Below, piece after piece: positions 7,039 to 8,765 of a stretch of 8,765 nt of DNA. Source of the DNA: Gorillibacterium sp. (lineage in GTDB: Bacteria; Bacillota; Bacilli; Paenibacillales; NBRC-103111); the NCBI GenBank assembly GCA_014380705.1, contig JACMJI010000282.1:1-8765 (forward strand), given 5' to 3'. Each line of letters opens with the position of its first letter. The stretch's first letter is position 1. Both the position numbers and the translations under genes were made by a program. The notes beneath the pieces were generated by a model. It saw nothing but the letters and a program-made list of their open reading frames with translations, was not told where the DNA came from and ran no database searches.

Positions 7039-8214
7039 GTGGGGCTGTTTCAAGACGACTTTTATCGTACCCGGCCAAGTCGTATAAGTGACAGATTAGG
7101 GCAGACATCTAAAGCAGGGCGGAAGTCTTCACTTATGCTCCTTACACTCGTGGTTGTTTTCTCCTTGGCGATGGGTTCCTTCCTTACTGTTTTGCTTTTC
7201 CGCTTTATGGAGCATGAGGAGACCCCATCCGCTTTAACAGCCGTTCCTTATACCTCAAGTAGTGAGAGGGCTGTAGCTGCTGTCAGTGCTGTTCAACCAA
7301 CCGTTGTTAGTGTGATTACCATGATGAAGGAGAACAGTTCCATTGCAGGTGTAGGCATGGGATCCGGGGTTATTTTTCGCAAAGAAGGGGATCTTGCCCT
7401 GATTGCTACCAATAATCACGTAGTTGAAGCGGGCAACTCGTATGAAATTGTACTGTCTGACGGGGAACGTCGTAAAGCGGTGGTTGTGGGTAAAGATAAA
7501 TATACCGACCTTGCCGTTCTATCCATAGACGCCTCCGGAATCAAAAGCTATGCCGAATTTGGTAATTCGGATAAGATTAAGCCTGGAGAAACGGCGATTG
7601 CCATCGGCAACCCCTTAGGGTTAAGCTTCTCACATACGGTGACAGCTGGAATCATTAGCTCATCCCTGCAGGTTATTCCGGTTTACCTTGGTAAAGACGG
7701 CAATGTGCAATGGGAGATGGAGGTCATTCAAACGGATGCACCCATCAACCAAGGCAACAGCGGTGGAGCATTAATCAATCTGGATGGTAAAGTAATCGGG
7801 ATTAACAGCATGAAGATTGCAGATGCAGGTGTAGAAGGACTCGGCTTTGCGATTCCGTCTAACACAGCGGTTCCGGTTTTAGACGCTTTAGCGCGTGATC
7901 ATAAGATTAAGCGTCCAATGATGGGCATTCATTCGGAGGATGTTCAAGCCTTCTCCAGTGGAATTGAGGTTCTAAAGCTTCCAAAGGGTGTGGATACTGG
8001 TGTTATCGTCACGGAGGTTGGTGACCCTGCGAAGGCTTCCGGTCTCAAGACCAGTGATGTTATCGTGAAGTTGGATAACAGCACGGTGAACAGCACGATG
8101 GAGCTGCGCAAGTACTTGTTTAAGAACAAAAAGATTGGTGATGAGCTTTCTGTTACTTACTACCGTGACGGTGATCGATCGACGCTAACTCTTACGCTTG
8201 GTGAGGCAGAATGA
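7039..8214 (+). CDS. htrA: HtrA/DegP-like membrane-anchored serine protease (S1C, PDZ)
   Basis: Envelope quality-control protease of the HtrA family, which degrades misfolded exported proteins; this locus corresponds to yycK/htrC in Bacillus. The protein has 391 aa. A cytoplasmic tail of about 30 aa is followed by one membrane helix at about 32-55 and a short linker. The trypsin-like domain (about 78-285) has the triad H127 (TNNHVV), D157 (YTDLAVL) and S241 (QGNSGGAL), plus the AIGNPLG segment (188-194). A single PDZ domain lies at about 293-388. All catalytic residues are present. The GTG start is set by AGGGAGGT upstream. No clear sigma-A promoter stands out in 6902-7038, where a tandem repeat sits. 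The gene is probably co-transcribed with the small Cys-rich gene 39 nt downstream. It is separated from walJ by a minus-strand gene, so it likely has its own promoter. Confidence 0.95.
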   Translation: MGLFQDDFYRTRPSRISDRLGQTSKAGRKSSLMLLTLVVVFSLAMGSFLTVLLFRFMEHEETPSALTAVPYTSSSERAVAAVSAVQPTVVSVITMMKENSSIAGVGMGSGVIFRKEGDLALIATNNHVVEAGNSYEIVLSDGERRKAVVVGKDKYTDLAVLSIDASGIKSYAEFGNSDKIKPGETAIAIGNPLGLSFSHTVTAGIISSSLQVIPVYLGKDGNVQWEMEVIQTDAPINQGNSGGALINLDGKVIGINSMKIADAGVEGLGFAIPSNTAVPVLDALARDHKIKRPMMGIHSEDVQAFSSGIEVLKLPKGVDTGVIVTEVGDPAKASGLKTSDVIVKLDNSTVNSTMELRKYLFKNKKIGDELSVTYYRDGDRSTLTLTLGEAE

Positions 8215-8253
8215 GCAGAAGAACGAAAAAAGCGATAAGTATGGAGGAACGGA

Positions 8254-8427
8254 ATGTACTGTGTATGTAAAGATCATATAGAAATTGCGATTGACCGTTT
8301 CGTTGACGAGTATGAAGAAGCACCCGATGTCGTGAACCTGAAGGAAACTCATTTTGCTGCTTGGGATCCGCCGCCAAGCTGTGAAGAGAATGATTGCAGC
8401 CAGAGTGCGGAATTTCTGGTCATATAA
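8254..8427 (+). CDS. CxxH/CxxC-type small protein, variant second cysteine pair
   Basis: A 57-aa protein starting MYCVCKDHIEIAIDRFVDEY. It matches the family annotated as CxxH/CxxC protein, found after htrA/yycK and before rlmH in many Bacillales; function unknown, probably a small zinc-binding protein. C5-K-D-H8 is the CxxH pair. The second pair, normally CxxC, here reads C43-EEND-C48 (C-x4-C), and there is an extra cysteine at position 3. The family-typical end (SAEFLVI) is present, so the protein is complete. GGAGG (8243-8247) lies 6 nt before the ATG. It sits 39 nt after htrA and just before a terminator, so it is the last gene of the htrA unit. Confidence 0.88.
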   Translation: MYCVCKDHIEIAIDRFVDEYEEAPDVVNLKETHFAAWDPPPSCEENDCSQSAEFLVI

Positions 8428-8441
8428 CCGACTGTTAGACG

Positions 8442-8483
8442 AAGGCCCCATGTCCTGATTAGGAACTGGGGCTTTGTTTTGTT
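8442..8483 (+). terminator. Intrinsic terminator after the htrA unit
   Basis: GCCCCA (8445-8450) pairs with TGGGGC (8467-8472). The stem is extended at the base by AA/TT past a bulged G, and at the top by TCC/GGA beyond a 2x2 mismatch. The T-rich tract TTTGTTTTGTT follows. It begins 15 nt after the small CDS stop. Confidence 0.85.
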
Positions 8484-8490
8484 ATTGCAG

Positions 8491-8520
8491 GTATCTGTAG
8501 GTATTTGTAGGTGTCTGCAT
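8491..8520 (+). repeat. Three 10-nt tandem repeats
   Basis: GTATCTGTAG, GTATTTGTAG and GTGTCTGCAT follow one another directly after the terminator. The second differs from the first at one base; the third is more diverged. No coding or promoter role is visible. It is probably a small slippage-derived array. Confidence 0.6.
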
Positions 8521-8541
8521 CTGAGTCACTGGGGGAGTGAG

Positions 8542-8574
8542 CAAGGAGCAGTTTGCCGCGGCAGATGCTCCTTG
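8542..8574. repeat. Perfect 9-bp inverted repeat (hairpin) around GCCGCGGC
   Basis: CAAGGAGCA (8542-8550) and TGCTCCTTG (8566-8574) are exact reverse complements with a 15-nt spacer that itself contains the palindrome GCCGCGGC (8555-8562). Only a short T-poor stretch (TTGCTAT) follows, so it is a weak candidate for a second terminator. It could equally be a terminator remnant or a protein-binding palindrome. Confidence 0.6.
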
Positions 8575-8619
8575 TTGCTATAAAGCTAACGGGGGTAGTG
8601 AAGGTTAATGCTATCGATG

Positions 8620-8760
8620 ATTCTAACGGAGCCCACAGACGCTATTTATCGGAAAATGGGCTCTAAAAAATTGTAACGGCGATGAGCGCCGTTATTTAAG
8701 CCTTTAGGCAGTTATTAACCCTCTTTTGGGGCAAATAAGCGCCTATGGTTCCGTTAGAAT
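8620..8760. repeat. 141-bp palindromic intergenic element with TAACGG/CCGTTA motifs
   Basis: An 11-bp perfect terminal inverted repeat, ATTCTAACGGA (8620-8630) and TCCGTTAGAAT (8750-8760), bounds the element. The similarity extends inward imperfectly to about 33 bp on each side (8620-8652 against 8728-8760). Inside are three shorter hairpins: GAGCCC/GGGCTC (8629-8634, 8658-8663), TAACGGCG/CGCCGTTA with a 5-nt loop (8674-8681, 8687-8694), and GCC-TTTA-GGC (8700-8709). TAACGG or its complement occurs four times in the element and once just before it (8587-8592). No ORF is credible. With the terminator, the 10-nt repeats and the hairpin, it fills the gene-free stretch from 8428 to the window end. 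It looks like a dispersed palindromic repeat or MITE-like element; that class assignment is inference. Confidence 0.65.
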
Positions 8761-8765
8761 TTCAA

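Noticed and set aside
8211..8270. 19-codon ORF starting in an ATGA overlap with the htrA stop
   Set aside because: It overlaps the ribosome binding site and start of the CxxH-family gene, has no recognisable product, and is too short to support.
1..8765. A new defence, mobile or biosynthetic system
   Set aside because: No transposase, integrase, phage, toxin-antitoxin or biosynthetic genes are visible. All larger genes belong to the known walRK-htrA neighbourhood.

Overview
The window carries the walRK (yycFG) essential two-component operon of a low-GC Gram-positive bacterium. The order walR-walK-walH-walI-walJ, followed by an htrA-type protease and a 57-aa CxxH-type protein, matches the conserved Firmicutes block. 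The LysM-G5-M23 peptidase just upstream, the short WalH and the overall protein flavour point to Paenibacillus or a close relative. The genus is an inference from memory of family members, not a database result.

Layout. 1-1032: 3' part of a secreted or membrane-anchored LysM-G5-M23 endopeptidase gene whose start lies outside the window, closed by a strong intrinsic terminator (1053-1092). 1093-1229: promoter region of walR. 1230-6658: five tightly packed genes, walR, walK, walH, walI and walJ, with junctions from a 4-nt overlap to 17 nt, clearly one transcription unit. 6683-6901, minus strand: a 72-aa hypothetical gene convergent with walJ. 6902-7038: a divergent regulatory region with a 21-nt purine-rich tandem repeat ending at the htrA ribosome binding site. 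7039-8214: htrA. 8254-8427: a small CxxH/Cys-rich protein gene, then an intrinsic terminator (8442-8483). 8428-8765: a gene-free stretch of 338 nt with the terminator, a 10-nt tandem repeat, a second hairpin and a 141-bp palindromic element built around TAACGG/CCGTTA.

How the genes work together. WalK is the membrane histidine kinase and WalR the OmpR-type regulator controlling cell-wall hydrolases. WalH and WalI are single-pass membrane proteins with extracellular domains that modulate WalK. WalJ is a cytoplasmic metallo-beta-lactamase-fold nuclease-type protein. HtrA is a membrane-anchored serine protease for envelope protein quality control. The M23 peptidase is itself a cell-wall hydrolase.

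The core is ordinary and well conserved. No new multi-gene system is visible. The less explained parts are non-coding (the htrA leader repeats and the terminal palindromic element) and two small proteins: the minus-strand 72-aa protein, and a CxxH protein whose second cysteine pair is spaced C-x4-C.
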